A stretch of 64,000 nt of DNA from Marinobacterium jannaschii DSM 6295 (GCF_000620085.1 NZ_JHVJ01000007.1:1-64000), one strand, 5' to 3'; positions 36,338 to 46,501 are shown, counted from the stretch's first letter. Made by a program: numbers and translations. Notes: a model not told the origin generated them from the sequence alone.

Positions 36338-36356
36338 GAGAATGGCGATTATTAAT
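36338..36356 (-). promoter_or_regulatory. Candidate Fur box
   Basis: The 19-mer GAGAATGGCGATTATTAAT matches the classical GATAATGATAATCATTATC at 12 of 19 positions, counted by eye. It lies 126 bp upstream of the DUF4856-like start. Matches of this level occur in true Fur sites but also by chance in AT-rich DNA. Confidence 0.4.
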
Positions 36357-36442
36357 ATTTACTGACCCCGATCAATAGAGCTCCTGTGACTCTCAAAACC
36401 CGGTACCTGGCGGGACAATCAGCGCCCCGATGCGGATAATTA

Positions 36443-37414
36443 TTATCGCTCCGGGGCGGACAGATTCCCGGCCGGATCCTGCCCGGCGATACTCAGGCTC
36501 TCACTGTCGCGGATAAACAGCGCCATCAGAATCAGCACTACGGCGGTAATCTCCAGCCTGCCCAGACTGTCTCCCAGCAATAAAGCACCACAACACATAG
36601 CTACAATCAGCTCCAGTGCCCCGGCAACTGCGGTTCTCTCCGGCTGGCAACGGGCCGCCCCGACGATAAACAGCAGCTGAGGCAACACTGCCGCGGCGAT
36701 CGCGATACCCAGCGTTGCCATCACCGCGATATCGCTTTGAGGCAACAGCCGTACCGGTGCCAGCCACACCACCAGCGGAATCAGCACCAACAGGTGTCCG
36801 AGCGAACCCCAGGCGATCCGTGACAGCGGCTTCATATCCAGCCGCGGCGCCGAGAGATACTGAATCTGCAGAGCGATCATCAAAGGGGCCAGAAAGCTGC
36901 CCGCCAGAGCAAGACCCTGACCGGCGCTCAGGCCTTCAGGTCGTACCGCCAGCGATGCCGCCACCGCAATCAGCAGAGCGGCGACAATGGTATTGCCTCC
37001 CGGCATGCGCCCGAACAGCAACCAACCCACAATCACGCTGAATACCGGATAGGTATAGTAGATAACGATCACGCTGGCCGCCGGAATCACCTCCAGTGCA
37101 TAGAAGTAGCCGAAGATAGCAACACCGTTACCGGCCCCCAGCAAGAGCATTCGCCCAACCTCTGGCCGCAATGCCGGCGCGACCCGAAGCGCCCAGCACA
37201 GCAGCACGGCAGGAATGATAAAACGATACAGGCTGATCATCTCAGCCCCGAGACCATCCGCAATCAGCAGCCGTGCAAACAGGGGGTTCAGGCCAAAGCC
37301 CATCGCTGCCATGACGATCAGCCCGGTACCGCTAATACCGGGCAACTGCCATAAAGGCCCGCGACTGAGAATAGCGCTCTTTGGGTCAGCGCCAGATAAA
37401 GGCCTTAAGCTCAT
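36443..37414 (-). CDS. EamA/DMT-family transporter
   Basis: This 323-aa inner-membrane protein has ten hydrophobic segments in two EamA repeats. Conserved stretches are FGLNPLFARLLIADGL and VIPAASVIVIYYTYPVF. DMT members mostly export amino acids, nucleosides or other metabolites. GAGG lies before ATG 37414. It is divergent from a LysR gene 125 bp away, the usual layout of a regulated exporter with its own regulator. The substrate is not known. Confidence 0.88.
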   Translation of the reverse strand: MSLRPLSGADPKSAILSRGPLWQLPGISGTGLIVMAAMGFGLNPLFARLLIADGLGAEMISLYRFIIPAVLLCWALRVAPALRPEVGRMLLLGAGNGVAIFGYFYALEVIPAASVIVIYYTYPVFSVIVGWLLFGRMPGGNTIVAALLIAVAASLAVRPEGLSAGQGLALAGSFLAPLMIALQIQYLSAPRLDMKPLSRIAWGSLGHLLVLIPLVVWLAPVRLLPQSDIAVMATLGIAIAAAVLPQLLFIVGAARCQPERTAVAGALELIVAMCCGALLLGDSLGRLEITAVVLILMALFIRDSESLSIAGQDPAGNLSAPER

Positions 37415-37539
37415 GGGTCATCCCTCTCTCTGCAATGAACGCCTGAAGGATAGAACCTAAATGATTAGAGATATATTGAATAACTCGCGATATAGTTGAG
37501 AGATACTAATCAACAGGTCAACCAAGGGCAGAAGCATAG

Positions 37540-38460
37540 GTGCGACTGGATATCCGACACTGGGAATTACTCAAAGCGATCCATGAGAGCGGCACCCTGC
37601 ATAAGGCAGCCGATCAGCTGGGCATCACCCAGTCCGCTCTCAGCCACCGGCTGGCCGAAGCGGAGCGACGCCTGGGGAGCGCAATCTATGAACGTGAAGG
37701 CCGTCGCCTGCGCTTACTGCCGGCCGCGGAACAACTGACCCGCACGGCACTGGAACTCCTCCCTGCCCTGCAGCGGGCGGAATCCGACTTTATGCAGTAC
37801 AGCCGGGATGCTACCACCGTAGTGCGCTTCGGCGTCGCCGCCTACAGTTGCTATCACTGGCTACCGGGCTTTATGCGCTGGCTGGAAAAACAGGCACCAG
37901 GCCTGCAACTGGAGCTGGTCGCCTCAGCTACCCAGCATCCGGTACGCAGTCTGCAGGATGGCAGTGTTGATCTGGTAATGGCCCCGGGAGATCTGTCTGC
38001 GGCCAGCATCGACAGCACGCCCCTGTTTGATGATGAGCTGGTATTAGTCGTGCCACCAGATCACCCGCTGGCAACCCGGTCGTGGATCAAGGCGGAAGAC
38101 CTGCTTCAGCAAACCTACCTGACCTACAGCGGTTCCGCCCAGCCCGGCTTCGAATATGAGCGATTCATCCGTCCATCAGGGATCATTCCGTTGCAGGTGA
38201 AGGTGGTTGAGATGACCGACGCCATTGTCGAACTGATCGCCGCCGGCTTTGGCGTCAGTATCCTTTCCCGCTGGGCGGTCAGTGCGGCACTGGAAACTAA
38301 TCGCGTTGCGGTGGTTCAGGTCAGCAGTCAGGGGCTGGATCTGGGCTGGTCGTCACTGGCCCGGGAGTCGGGCAAAGAAGTATCTGCCGCGGGGGTATTG
38401 CGCAATCATCTGGAACGCTGGTTTCAGGACTCCCATCCCGCTACAACGACTAAGGCCTGA
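37540..38460 (+). CDS. LysR-family regulator (MetR-like) divergent from an EamA exporter
   Basis: This 306-aa regulator starts at GTG 37540 (MRLDIRHWELLKAI), with AGGGCAG about 10 nt upstream. The N-terminal helix-turn-helix (SGTLHKAADQLGITQSALSHRLAEAERRLG) resembles MetR, and the effector domain covers about 95-295. Probably controls the divergent DMT exporter. If the MetR likeness reflects function, the effector could be linked to methionine or homocysteine; this is only a guess. Confidence 0.87.
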   Translation: MRLDIRHWELLKAIHESGTLHKAADQLGITQSALSHRLAEAERRLGSAIYEREGRRLRLLPAAEQLTRTALELLPALQRAESDFMQYSRDATTVVRFGVAAYSCYHWLPGFMRWLEKQAPGLQLELVASATQHPVRSLQDGSVDLVMAPGDLSAASIDSTPLFDDELVLVVPPDHPLATRSWIKAEDLLQQTYLTYSGSAQPGFEYERFIRPSGIIPLQVKVVEMTDAIVELIAAGFGVSILSRWAVSAALETNRVAVVQVSSQGLDLGWSSLARESGKEVSAAGVLRNHLERWFQDSHPATTTKA

Positions 38461-38491
38461 AGCCCCTGAATTGACGGCGGGGCGGCCAGTG

Positions 38492-40915
38492 TCAGTCAGA
38501 CACAATCGCCCACTCCCCTTCCAGCAGGTTATAGAACGTGCCGGCCGGTACTGGTTTTGAGAACAGATAGCCCTGAAAACAATGGCACCCCAGTTCGGTC
38601 AGCGTATCGCGCTCCGAATAGGTTTCCACACCTTCTGCGATCACCGCCAGATCAAGCCGGTCGGCGGTCGCAATAATGGCCTCGACAATGGCGGCCGCTT
38701 CGGATGAAGGTGACAGGTTGGAGACGAAGGAGCGGTCGATCTTAAGGATATCCAGCGGCAGGTAACGCAGGTATTTCAGTGATGAATAACCGGTGCCGAA
38801 GTCATCAATGGCAAAAGAGATACCGCGCTGGCGCAACAGCTTCATTTTACTGCTGGCCACCTCAAAGTTGTTCAGCAGCATATTTTCCGTGATTTCCAGC
38901 TCAACCATCAGCCCCGGCAAGTCCAGATCATCCAGTAAACGGAACAACCGCTCGACAAAATCCACCTGCATAAACTGCATCGGACTGATGTTGATCGCCA
39001 GCCGTCTGAAGTGCTCAGGCAAGCCCTGTTTACGCCAGGCCGCCAGCTGGCCCAGGGCACGGGACAGTACCCAGTAACCGATTTCGATAATCTGACCGCT
39101 TTCTTCGGCAATCTGAATAAATTCCGCCGGCGGCACCATGCCCTTGACCGGATGCTGCCAGCGCAACAGCGCTTCAGCCCCGATAATCCGACTCTGTCCA
39201 TCCACCTGGGGCTGAAACCAGAGCTCAAGCTCGCCTTGCTCAAGCGCCTGATGCAGCCCCTTCTCTATCTGCAGCCGCTCCTGGGCGGAAGACTGCATCT
39301 CCGGATCATAGAACTGGAAACCATTACGCCCCAGCGCCTTAACACGATAAAGCGCGGTATCGGCATGACGCAGTACATCCATCGCGGTCGAATCCCCGGC
39401 CGGAAATACCGATATTCCGATACTGGTCGAGCTATACAGCAGGTGTTCGTCTATCTCGAAGGGGGTCGTCATCTGATCGAGGATCTGCTGCGCGATCTGC
39501 GCGGCGACTTCGGCGCAGGCATCCGCAGAACGTCCCGCTTCAGGCAGCAGGATCACGAACTCATCACCGCCAAATCGGGCGCAGGTCGCTTCTACCGGCA
39601 GGATAGCTTTCAACCGATCGGCAATACCGCAGAGCAGCCTGTCTCCGACACCATGTCCCAGCGAGTCATTGATGGTCTTGAAGCGATCCAGATCCATAAA
39701 CAGCACCGCACCGCAGCGATAGTTCACATGATGCAGCTCCAGTGACGATGTCAGCCGGTCGAGAAACAGACGCCGGTTCGCCAGACCGGTCAGGGTATCG
39801 AAAAACGCCAGTTCATAGATTTTCTGCTCGGCCTCTTTGCGCACCGAAATATCACGCGCCTGAATCAGGATATAGCTCTGGTCATTCAGGTTAAGCCTGA
39901 TCGCACGGGCCTCAACAGGAAAGTGCTTGCCGTCCGAACGTAACTGGATATCTTCGAAAGTCAGCGGCTGTTTTTCATCCAGCTCGCTGAACATGCTCTG
40001 GAAATCGCTGCGTGAGTAGTTCTGGCTGAAAGCTGCCAGCCCCTCACCCAGCAGAAACTCCCGCGCCCGCGCCAGTGTTTCGATCGCCTGGTTATTGACC
40101 CGCACAATAGTGGAATCCGGCCGGCACAGGAACATCGCATCACCGGCATTTTCCATCAGTGAGCGGGAGAAGTGCTCACTCTTGGACAACTCCTGAACCG
40201 TATTGCTGAGCCGGTTTGTCATAAGCTGGCGATCGTGCCAGAGCCCGGAGAAACTGCGGACCAGGTCTCCGATCTCATCGTCTTCGGCGTACGGCAGCTT
40301 CGAACTGTCGGTTGTGTGACGCAGGCCATTGACCCATTCCACGATATTCAATACCGGTTTGGAAAGGTAGCGATAGAACAGCAGCAGAAAGATACCGGCC
40401 AGTACCACATTGTGTAACAGCCCCAGCATCAGACCGGTAATCGCCCGCCGGGCAAAGTTGCTGGCGATATATGCCGCATCCAGATCGATAACCAGGTTAC
40501 CTGAGCCATTATTTGACGAGGGCACCCAGAGCCGGGTATTGATATGGGTATTGACTTCAAAGAAGTAGCCGCCGATACCTGAAAACACCCCTTCAGCCGG
40601 CAATGGTTCGCGAAGACTTTCAGCCAGTGTGTCGCCGAAATCATCCACCAGCTGGGCATGAAAGATCGCCGGATGCGAGATCAGCGTGCGGGTAATCTCT
40701 TCCGCCTGCATCAGGTTAAGGTTATAGATAGCACGCTGAGCCGTGTCTTTATGTAGCGATACAATTCGCTCAATCTCAGCCACTGAGCGCTGCCGTTCCT
40801 CCCCCAGATCCAGCCAGATCTGCCAGCTGGTAGAAAGCAGTCCCAGCACCAATGAGATAAGCAGAACCGAGCGGGCCTGTTTATAAGCGATTCGATCTCT
40901 GAACCTAATACCCAT
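38492..40915 (-). CDS. Membrane PAS-GGDEF-EAL protein, second copy of the receptor-linked type
   Basis: This 807-aa inner-membrane protein has segment 1 at about 15-34, a periplasmic domain of about 125 aa, segment 2 at about 158-180, HAMP, PAS (about 250-365), GGDEF (about 375-540) and EAL (about 555-800). Both catalytic motifs are intact: RFGGDEFVILL and GAEALLRW with [17 protein letters not shown] lies before ATG 40915. It follows a periplasmic binding protein by 33 bp on the same strand, so the two should be co-transcribed. Its overall plan is like that of the 21305-23701 protein, but the sequences are too different for a recent duplication. Confidence 0.92.
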   Translation of the reverse strand: MGIRFRDRIAYKQARSVLLISLVLGLLSTSWQIWLDLGEERQRSVAEIERIVSLHKDTAQRAIYNLNLMQAEEITRTLISHPAIFHAQLVDDFGDTLAESLREPLPAEGVFSGIGGYFFEVNTHINTRLWVPSSNNGSGNLVIDLDAAYIASNFARRAITGLMLGLLHNVVLAGIFLLLFYRYLSKPVLNIVEWVNGLRHTTDSSKLPYAEDDEIGDLVRSFSGLWHDRQLMTNRLSNTVQELSKSEHFSRSLMENAGDAMFLCRPDSTIVRVNNQAIETLARAREFLLGEGLAAFSQNYSRSDFQSMFSELDEKQPLTFEDIQLRSDGKHFPVEARAIRLNLNDQSYILIQARDISVRKEAEQKIYELAFFDTLTGLANRRLFLDRLTSSLELHHVNYRCGAVLFMDLDRFKTINDSLGHGVGDRLLCGIADRLKAILPVEATCARFGGDEFVILLPEAGRSADACAEVAAQIAQQILDQMTTPFEIDEHLLYSSTSIGISVFPAGDSTAMDVLRHADTALYRVKALGRNGFQFYDPEMQSSAQERLQIEKGLHQALEQGELELWFQPQVDGQSRIIGAEALLRWQHPVKGMVPPAEFIQIAEESGQIIEIGYWVLSRALGQLAAWRKQGLPEHFRRLAINISPMQFMQVDFVERLFRLLDDLDLPGLMVELEITENMLLNNFEVASSKMKLLRQRGISFAIDDFGTGYSSLKYLRYLPLDILKIDRSFVSNLSPSSEAAAIVEAIIATADRLDLAVIAEGVETYSERDTLTELGCHCFQGYLFSKPVPAGTFYNLLEGEWAIVSD

Positions 40916-40948
40916 TCGGGATAATCCTGTCTGAAAAGCCGTTCTCGG

Positions 40949-41701
40949 TTAAAGATATTTTGAATAGATCGCTTTGAAGACACCGTTGGCCTTTATAATG
41001 CCAAGCCCTTCGTTGAACTTTTCAGTCAATACAGCAGCACCCGGATACTTTTTACTCAGGCAAAGGTGAAGCGGGGTACTTTTCTTATCTGACAATCTTT
41101 TTGCCTTAATATTGTCATGTAACCCCAGCTGGCGGGCGCGGTATTTAGTCGACATTTCACCGTTATAAAACACATCGACATCTCTGAATACAACAGAGTT
41201 AATACCATTATCCATTTCACCCGTAGTCTGGTGTTCAACTCCCCGGCGGGCCAGCTCTCTCTGGTTTCCCCAGTCTTCCACAGCGATCACCCGGAAGTTC
41301 TTCAGATCATCCAGCTTATTAAGCTGACTGTCATCCCGGCTACGCGACATAATCGCAACCTGATTGATTTCGTTGACTTTATCGCTAAAGAAAATAAATT
41401 CTTCACGATCCGGCCGCCTTGAACAGCTCAGAGTACCGGCAATACGACCATGCTCAATATTTTTCAGAATCCGCTTCCAGGGCGCGGTCTTCACATCCGT
41501 AGTAATACCCACTGCAGCAAATGCGGCCTGTGTTACCTCGACATCGATGCCACTGATATTATCGTCAGACTCAACCACCATATAGGGTGGATAATCCACA
41601 GCGTAAAGCACCACTGTCTCAAATTCAGCCAGAGCAGGAGCGGTGTAAAGAAGAATTAGAAGAGGGGAAAACAAGCGTTTAAACAGCGAACAAAAGAGCA
41701 T
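40949..41701 (-). CDS. Periplasmic binding protein family 3 (amino-acid-type), paired with GGDEF-EAL
   Basis: This 250-aa exported protein starts at ATG 41701 (MLFCSLFKRLFSPLLILLYTAPALA), with AGGGGGA just upstream; the longer frame to 41779 is not needed. The signal peptide ends at ALA. The body has the SBP_bac_3 fold: VDYPPYMVVESDDNISGIDVEVTQAAFAAVG, then RIAGTLSCSRRPDREEFIFFSD. No ABC permease or ATPase is nearby. With the GGDEF-EAL gene 33 bp downstream it is inferred to be a sensor subunit. Family members bind polar amino acids, but some stand-alone forms bind other small acids. Confidence 0.87.
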   Translation of the reverse strand: MLFCSLFKRLFSPLLILLYTAPALAEFETVVLYAVDYPPYMVVESDDNISGIDVEVTQAAFAAVGITTDVKTAPWKRILKNIEHGRIAGTLSCSRRPDREEFIFFSDKVNEINQVAIMSRSRDDSQLNKLDDLKNFRVIAVEDWGNQRELARRGVEHQTTGEMDNGINSVVFRDVDVFYNGEMSTKYRARQLGLHDNIKAKRLSDKKSTPLHLCLSKKYPGAAVLTEKFNEGLGIIKANGVFKAIYSKYL

Positions 41702-41951
41702 CCATTCCCCCTGGTACTGCGGATTATTTAGCACATTATCAAATATAGGGTAATTGATGTAAACATAGACAGCAGTCAATACGGTACCATTTATTAATCT
41801 GTATCAACCCCCAAAATATATAGCTTATTTATCAATAACTTATACTTTAGTCTAGCATGCGTTTGAGCCTCTCCCCCGGGCCGGACACAGCAGTAGCCCC
41901 TCTACACGGCACCTCGCCGCCCTTCTGAGGCGGGTTAATGCCATATACGAG

Positions 41952-41980
41952 AAAGCCCCGGCAGGTGATGCCGGGGCTTT
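41952..41980 (-). terminator. Hairpin terminator after rapA
   Basis: AAAGCCCCGGC (41952-41962) pairs with GCCGGGGCTTT (41970-41980). It is 50 bp after the rapA stop. The T-run is short. Confidence 0.75.
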
Positions 41981-42030
41981 GCAAAGGAGGCTTCAGAGCA
42001 GGCTGGCTGTCTAAGCAACCCGATCAGGGA

Positions 42031-44898
42031 TCAGTCGCTGACGACTGCCACCCGGATCGCTTCCATCTTCAGGCTGGCTCCGCTCAGATGTCCGAGAACA
42101 GTTTCGATCTGTTCCTGCTGGGCATCGATCTCCTCTTCACGGATACTCGGATTCGCTTTGGCCAGTGCTTCCAGCCGCAGCAGCTCATCACCCAGCAGGG
42201 TCTGGGCTTTGTCCACAGCCTGTGAGACCAGCTCGTCCTGCTGGCCTTTGGCGACGGTATCGCACTTGTCGATCAGGCCATTGATATCTTCACGGGCATG
42301 GCGCACCAGATTCTGAGCGACTGAGCGAGGCAACCGTTCACCCAGCTTGTTCAGGTGTCCGACGGTGATAATGCCACTCAGGTCATTGCCGTTGCTGTCG
42401 AACAGCACCCGCAGGCTGGCCTGCGGCATATAACGTTTTACCTGCAGCTCACGCGGTGCCGCACAGTGCAGCGAGTAGATCGCTTCCACCAACAACGTCC
42501 CCGGCTTCAGCGGTGGCAGTTTCATGCTGCAGACCGTGGCGTTACCGTACTCGGAGCCCAGGATCATTTCGATCGCGCCGCTGACCATCGGGTGCTCCCA
42601 GGTCAGGTACTGCATATCCTCACGGCTCAGCGCCTCGGTGCGGCTGTAGGTTGCTGTGCAGCCCTCTTCCGGCAAGCCCGGGAAGTGAGAGTGCAGCATC
42701 TTATCGGTCGGGTGCAGTACCACTGAATTAGCGCTATGATCCTGCTGGTCAACACCAAACTGGTCGTAGACCCGCTCCATGTAGCTTTCCAGTGTCAGAC
42801 GCTCGCTGATCACCTCCACTTCCTGTAAAAGCGCTTCCGCCTTTTCGCTGTTACAGGAGTTCATCTCCAACAGGCGGTCACGCCCCTGCTGCAGCTCTTC
42901 CAGTACCAGCTGGGTTTCAATACGGCTGTCATGCAACAGCTGCTCAATCATGGCGTAGTCCTGTGGCTGATGCAGGCAGGCATTCAGCGGCTCGGCAAAC
43001 TTCAGATAGAGGTTCTGTCCGGCCGGGCCAGCACGTTCAAAGGCATCGATCCCTTCGTGATACCACTGCACCAGCACATCCTGGGCGCTGTCGACGTAGT
43101 ATGGCACATGAATCTTCACCGTATCCTTCTGGCCGATACGGTCGAGACGACCGATACGCTGCTCCAGCAGGTCCGGGTTCAGCGGCAGGTCGAACATGAT
43201 CAGGTGGCTGGCGAACTGGAAGTTACGGCCTTCGCTGCCGATTTCGGAGCAGACCAGAATCTGGGCATACTCCTCCTCATCTGCGAAATACGCCGCGGCC
43301 CGGTCACGGTTTACCAGGGTCATCTTTTCGTGGAAGACCGCAGAACGAATGCCCTTACGCAGGCGCATATGCTCTTCCAGCGCCTGGGCCGTATCAGCCC
43401 GGGCACAGATCACCAGTGCCTTGTCATAGCGATGCTCTTTCAGCCATTCCGCCATCCACTCGACACGCGGGTCCTGATCCAGCCAGTCATCGCCCAGCAG
43501 GGTTTCCGGGTGCAGCACCTTATCCAGTGGCGCATCCGCTGCCTCGGCAACGAAGGCATCCGGTGCCTGCAGCGCGTAGCTGTTCAGTTCGCGGCCCGGG
43601 AAGCCCGGGATCGCATCACGGGTGTTGCGGAACAACACGCGGCCGGTGCCATGGCGATCGAGCAGGCTGCTGATGCAGCGCTGACGGGCGCTTTCCGGAT
43701 CGATAGTCTCGATCTCATGCAGTAGCTTGTCAGCGGCATCATCACCCAGATAGCTGTTCAGACGCTGTTGCAGCTGCGGATTGTCGTGCAGCTCGGTCAT
43801 GGCGTCTTCATGCAGCAGCGCCTGTACCAGATCGCTCACCGAGCGGTAGTCTTTCTCTTCGGCGCGGAACTGCTCCAACGAGTTGTAACGATCAGGATCG
43901 AGCAGGCGCAGGCGGGCAAAATGGCTCTCGATACCCAGCTGCTCCGGTGTCGCGGTCAGCAGCAGCAGGCTTGGGATCGCCTCGGCCAGTTGTTCAATGG
44001 TGAGATAGAGGTGACTCGGCGCCTCCTCGCTCCAGCCCAGATGGTGGGCCTCGTCGACAATCAGCATATCCCAGTCGCATTCCAGCGCCTGGTTCAGGCG
44101 GGTTTCGCTGCTGGCCAGGAAAGACTGGCTACAGAGTACCAGCTGGGCGCTTTCAAACGGGTTATCGGTGCCGGACAGCTCCATCGCAGTGCAACGCAGT
44201 TCATCCATAATGCTGAACTTCAGGTTGAAGCGACGCAGCATCTCCACCAGCCACTGGTAAACCAGGCTGTCTGGCACCGCGATCAGGGCGCGCCGGGCAC
44301 GGCCACTGATCAGCTGCTGATGCAGGATCAGGCCGGCTTCAATGGTCTTACCCAGGCCCACTTCATCGGCCAGCAATACACGGGGGGCGTAACGGCCGGA
44401 AACTTCCTTGGCAATATAGAACTGATGCGGCAGCGGCTGTACCCGGCCACCCAGCAAGCCAAAACTGTCTGACTGCTGCAGGCGATGCTGGTGCTCCAGA
44501 GTGTCCAGGCGCAGGCGGTAACGGTTGAGTTTGTCGATCTGACCGGCAAACAGGCGATCCTGCGGCTTGCTGAACTGCACCGCGCTTTCCAGTTCGATCT
44601 CAGGCACGACCTGAATATCGCCTTCACCATCTTCGCCCATATAGATATACAGGCCGTTGTTCTCGATGCGCTCTTTTACGGTAAGCTGCACACCTTCGCT
44701 GGTGCTGATCTGATCGCCTACCGCATAGGCAACACGCCCGACCGGGGCGTTGTTGATCGCGTAGGTGCGGTCTTCTTCTGCGGCGGGAAAGTGGATGGTG
44801 ACACGGCGGTCGGCGTTTTCAACTACGATGCCAAGCCCCAATTCTGACTCGGTATTACTCACCCAACGCTGACCGGGAACGAACTCTGCTGCTGCCAA
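42031..44898 (-). CDS. rapA: RNA polymerase-recycling SWI2/SNF2 ATPase RapA
   Basis: This 955-aa protein binds RNA polymerase and uses ATP to release stalled post-termination complexes. The N-terminus FVPGQRWVSNTESELGLGIV matches RapA. Helicase motifs are LADEVGLGKTIEAG (I), VDEAHHL (II), LLTATPEQLG (III) and RIGRLDRIGQ (VI), followed by the long C-terminal region. The frame is open to 45006, but family alignment puts the start near LAAAEFVPGQRW, where TTG 44898 follows GAG by about 9 nt. That gives 955 aa against 968 in E. coli. The upstream 36 codons look non-coding. Confidence 0.93.
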   Translation of the reverse strand: MAAAEFVPGQRWVSNTESELGLGIVVENADRRVTIHFPAAEEDRTYAINNAPVGRVAYAVGDQISTSEGVQLTVKERIENNGLYIYMGEDGEGDIQVVPEIELESAVQFSKPQDRLFAGQIDKLNRYRLRLDTLEHQHRLQQSDSFGLLGGRVQPLPHQFYIAKEVSGRYAPRVLLADEVGLGKTIEAGLILHQQLISGRARRALIAVPDSLVYQWLVEMLRRFNLKFSIMDELRCTAMELSGTDNPFESAQLVLCSQSFLASSETRLNQALECDWDMLIVDEAHHLGWSEEAPSHLYLTIEQLAEAIPSLLLLTATPEQLGIESHFARLRLLDPDRYNSLEQFRAEEKDYRSVSDLVQALLHEDAMTELHDNPQLQQRLNSYLGDDAADKLLHEIETIDPESARQRCISSLLDRHGTGRVLFRNTRDAIPGFPGRELNSYALQAPDAFVAEAADAPLDKVLHPETLLGDDWLDQDPRVEWMAEWLKEHRYDKALVICARADTAQALEEHMRLRKGIRSAVFHEKMTLVNRDRAAAYFADEEEYAQILVCSEIGSEGRNFQFASHLIMFDLPLNPDLLEQRIGRLDRIGQKDTVKIHVPYYVDSAQDVLVQWYHEGIDAFERAGPAGQNLYLKFAEPLNACLHQPQDYAMIEQLLHDSRIETQLVLEELQQGRDRLLEMNSCNSEKAEALLQEVEVISERLTLESYMERVYDQFGVDQQDHSANSVVLHPTDKMLHSHFPGLPEEGCTATYSRTEALSREDMQYLTWEHPMVSGAIEMILGSEYGNATVCSMKLPPLKPGTLLVEAIYSLHCAAPRELQVKRYMPQASLRVLFDSNGNDLSGIITVGHLNKLGERLPRSVAQNLVRHAREDINGLIDKCDTVAKGQQDELVSQAVDKAQTLLGDELLRLEALAKANPSIREEEIDAQQEQIETVLGHLSGASLKMEAIRVAVVSD

Positions 44899-45183
44899 GG
44901 TGATTGCTCTCGCTTCTGATCGTGAAAAGGTTGCGCATGATAGGGGTTTAGGGGCAAAGATTAAAGGACTCTGTCCCGGTAATTTCCCCGGCAGCCCATG
45001 CTTCAACTAAGTACAGGCGCCTCCACAGTGTAATAGCAGATTCAGCGGCCTGCCGGAAGAGGGCAGAAAAAACCGATCACACTCAGAAGGGTGTAGGCGT
45101 GGCTGACACAAGATGTAATAATTGCCCCACTTTATTCACCCCCGGCGGGTGCCTCACTTTTCAGTACAGCAGCAAAATACCCT

Positions 45184-46488
45184 ATGTCTTTTCTTGATCT
45201 TCAGTTAGACCTGGAACTGGTCCAGGCCCTGGCCGAGAACGGTTTTACCGTTGCCACAGAGATTCAGCAGCAGGCGATTCCCGCCATGATGGATGGCCTG
45301 GATCTTCTGGCCTCTGCCCCGACCGGCACCGGAAAAACCCTGGCCTTTGTCCTGCCGGCTGTGCAGCATGTACTGGATCGGGATGAGCGCGCCACCAACG
45401 CCCCTAAAGTACTGATTCTGAGTCCGACCCGCGAGCTGGCGCGCCAGACCTTTCAGGTCGCAGAGCAGCAGTGCAGCTTCACCAGCCTGACCAGCAACCT
45501 GATTGTCGGTGGTGTTCCCTACGGCATGCAGCAGGCTGAGCTGGAGCAGGACTGCGATATCCTCGTCGCCACGCCGGGTCGCCTGCTGGAGCTGGATGAA
45601 AAAGGCTGGCTGGACCTGAGCGATGTCAGCATTCTGGTGATCGATGAGGCTGACCGTATGCTGGATATGGGCTTTATCGAACCGATCCGTAAGATCGCCG
45701 CCCTGACCCCGGAAAAACGCCAGACCGCAATGTTTTCCGCCACGCTGGAAAGCGAGAAAGTCCGCCACCTTGCCGCCGAGCTGCTGAATGATGAAGCAGT
45801 CACTGTGGAGGTCAGCAAACCCCGGGCGGTCGCCAGCAATATCGTGCAGCGCATCTACCGTGCCGATAACGACGATCACAAACAGGCCCTGCTGAAGCAC
45901 CTGATCACTCAGGAGAATGTCCGCCAGGCGCTGGTGTTTGTAGCCAGCCGTAATCAGGTCGACAGCTGGAACAACTTTATCCGCGAACAGAATCTGATGT
46001 GTGATGGCCTGCACGGCGAGCTGCCACAGGGCGAACGCAACCTGCGCCTGAAGAACTTCCGTCGCGGCCGCCTGAAAGTCCTGGTCGCCACCGATATCGC
46101 GGCGCGCGGACTGGATCTGTCCGAAATCAGCCACGTTATCAACCTCTACCTGCCACTGAAAGGCGACATCTACGTGCACCGTGCCGGTCGTGCCGGGCGC
46201 GATGGCAGCACCGGTTACGCCTACTCCATCGTCGACAGCAATGACTGGGATCGCCTGGGCCGGATCGAGCGCTACCTGGGCGAGCCGATCCGTCACAGCA
46301 AGATAGAAGGCCTGGAGGCGAAAAAGAAAGCGCCGCACCGCGATCCGGCTAAAACCAAACCGAAAAAGAAAAAGGCCAGCGCGGCGAAATCGGCTAAAAG
46401 CAGCAAGAGTACCAAGAGCCGGGGCGCCAGGCCCGGCGCGAAGAAAATTGCCGAGAATGTCGCCGCTAAAAAGAACAAACAGCGCTGA
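45184..46488 (+). CDS. DEAD-box RNA helicase, SrmB-like
   Basis: This 434-aa ATP-dependent RNA helicase is likely involved in ribosome assembly or mRNA decay. Motifs are SAPTGTGKT (I), PTRELA (Ia), VIDEADRMLDMGF (II), FSATLES (III) and HRAGRAGRDG (VI). The order and the MLDMGFIEPI stretch are closest to SrmB. The last 60 residues are a Lys/Ala/Ser-rich basic tail (KPKKKKASAAKSAKSS), probably disordered and RNA-binding. Divergent from rapA. A symmetric hairpin CGCTGCGATCC / GGATCGCAGCG (46502-46527) follows the gene. Confidence 0.92.
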   Translation: MSFLDLQLDLELVQALAENGFTVATEIQQQAIPAMMDGLDLLASAPTGTGKTLAFVLPAVQHVLDRDERATNAPKVLILSPTRELARQTFQVAEQQCSFTSLTSNLIVGGVPYGMQQAELEQDCDILVATPGRLLELDEKGWLDLSDVSILVIDEADRMLDMGFIEPIRKIAALTPEKRQTAMFSATLESEKVRHLAAELLNDEAVTVEVSKPRAVASNIVQRIYRADNDDHKQALLKHLITQENVRQALVFVASRNQVDSWNNFIREQNLMCDGLHGELPQGERNLRLKNFRRGRLKVLVATDIAARGLDLSEISHVINLYLPLKGDIYVHRAGRAGRDGSTGYAYSIVDSNDWDRLGRIERYLGEPIRHSKIEGLEAKKKAPHRDPAKTKPKKKKASAAKSAKSSKSTKSRGARPGAKKIAENVAAKKNKQR

Positions 46489-46501
46489 TTTTTGCCGCTA
46501 T

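Noticed and set aside
45205-46338. 377-codon minus-strand frame opposite the DEAD-box helicase
   Set aside because: All helicase motifs are on the plus strand; this is a shadow.
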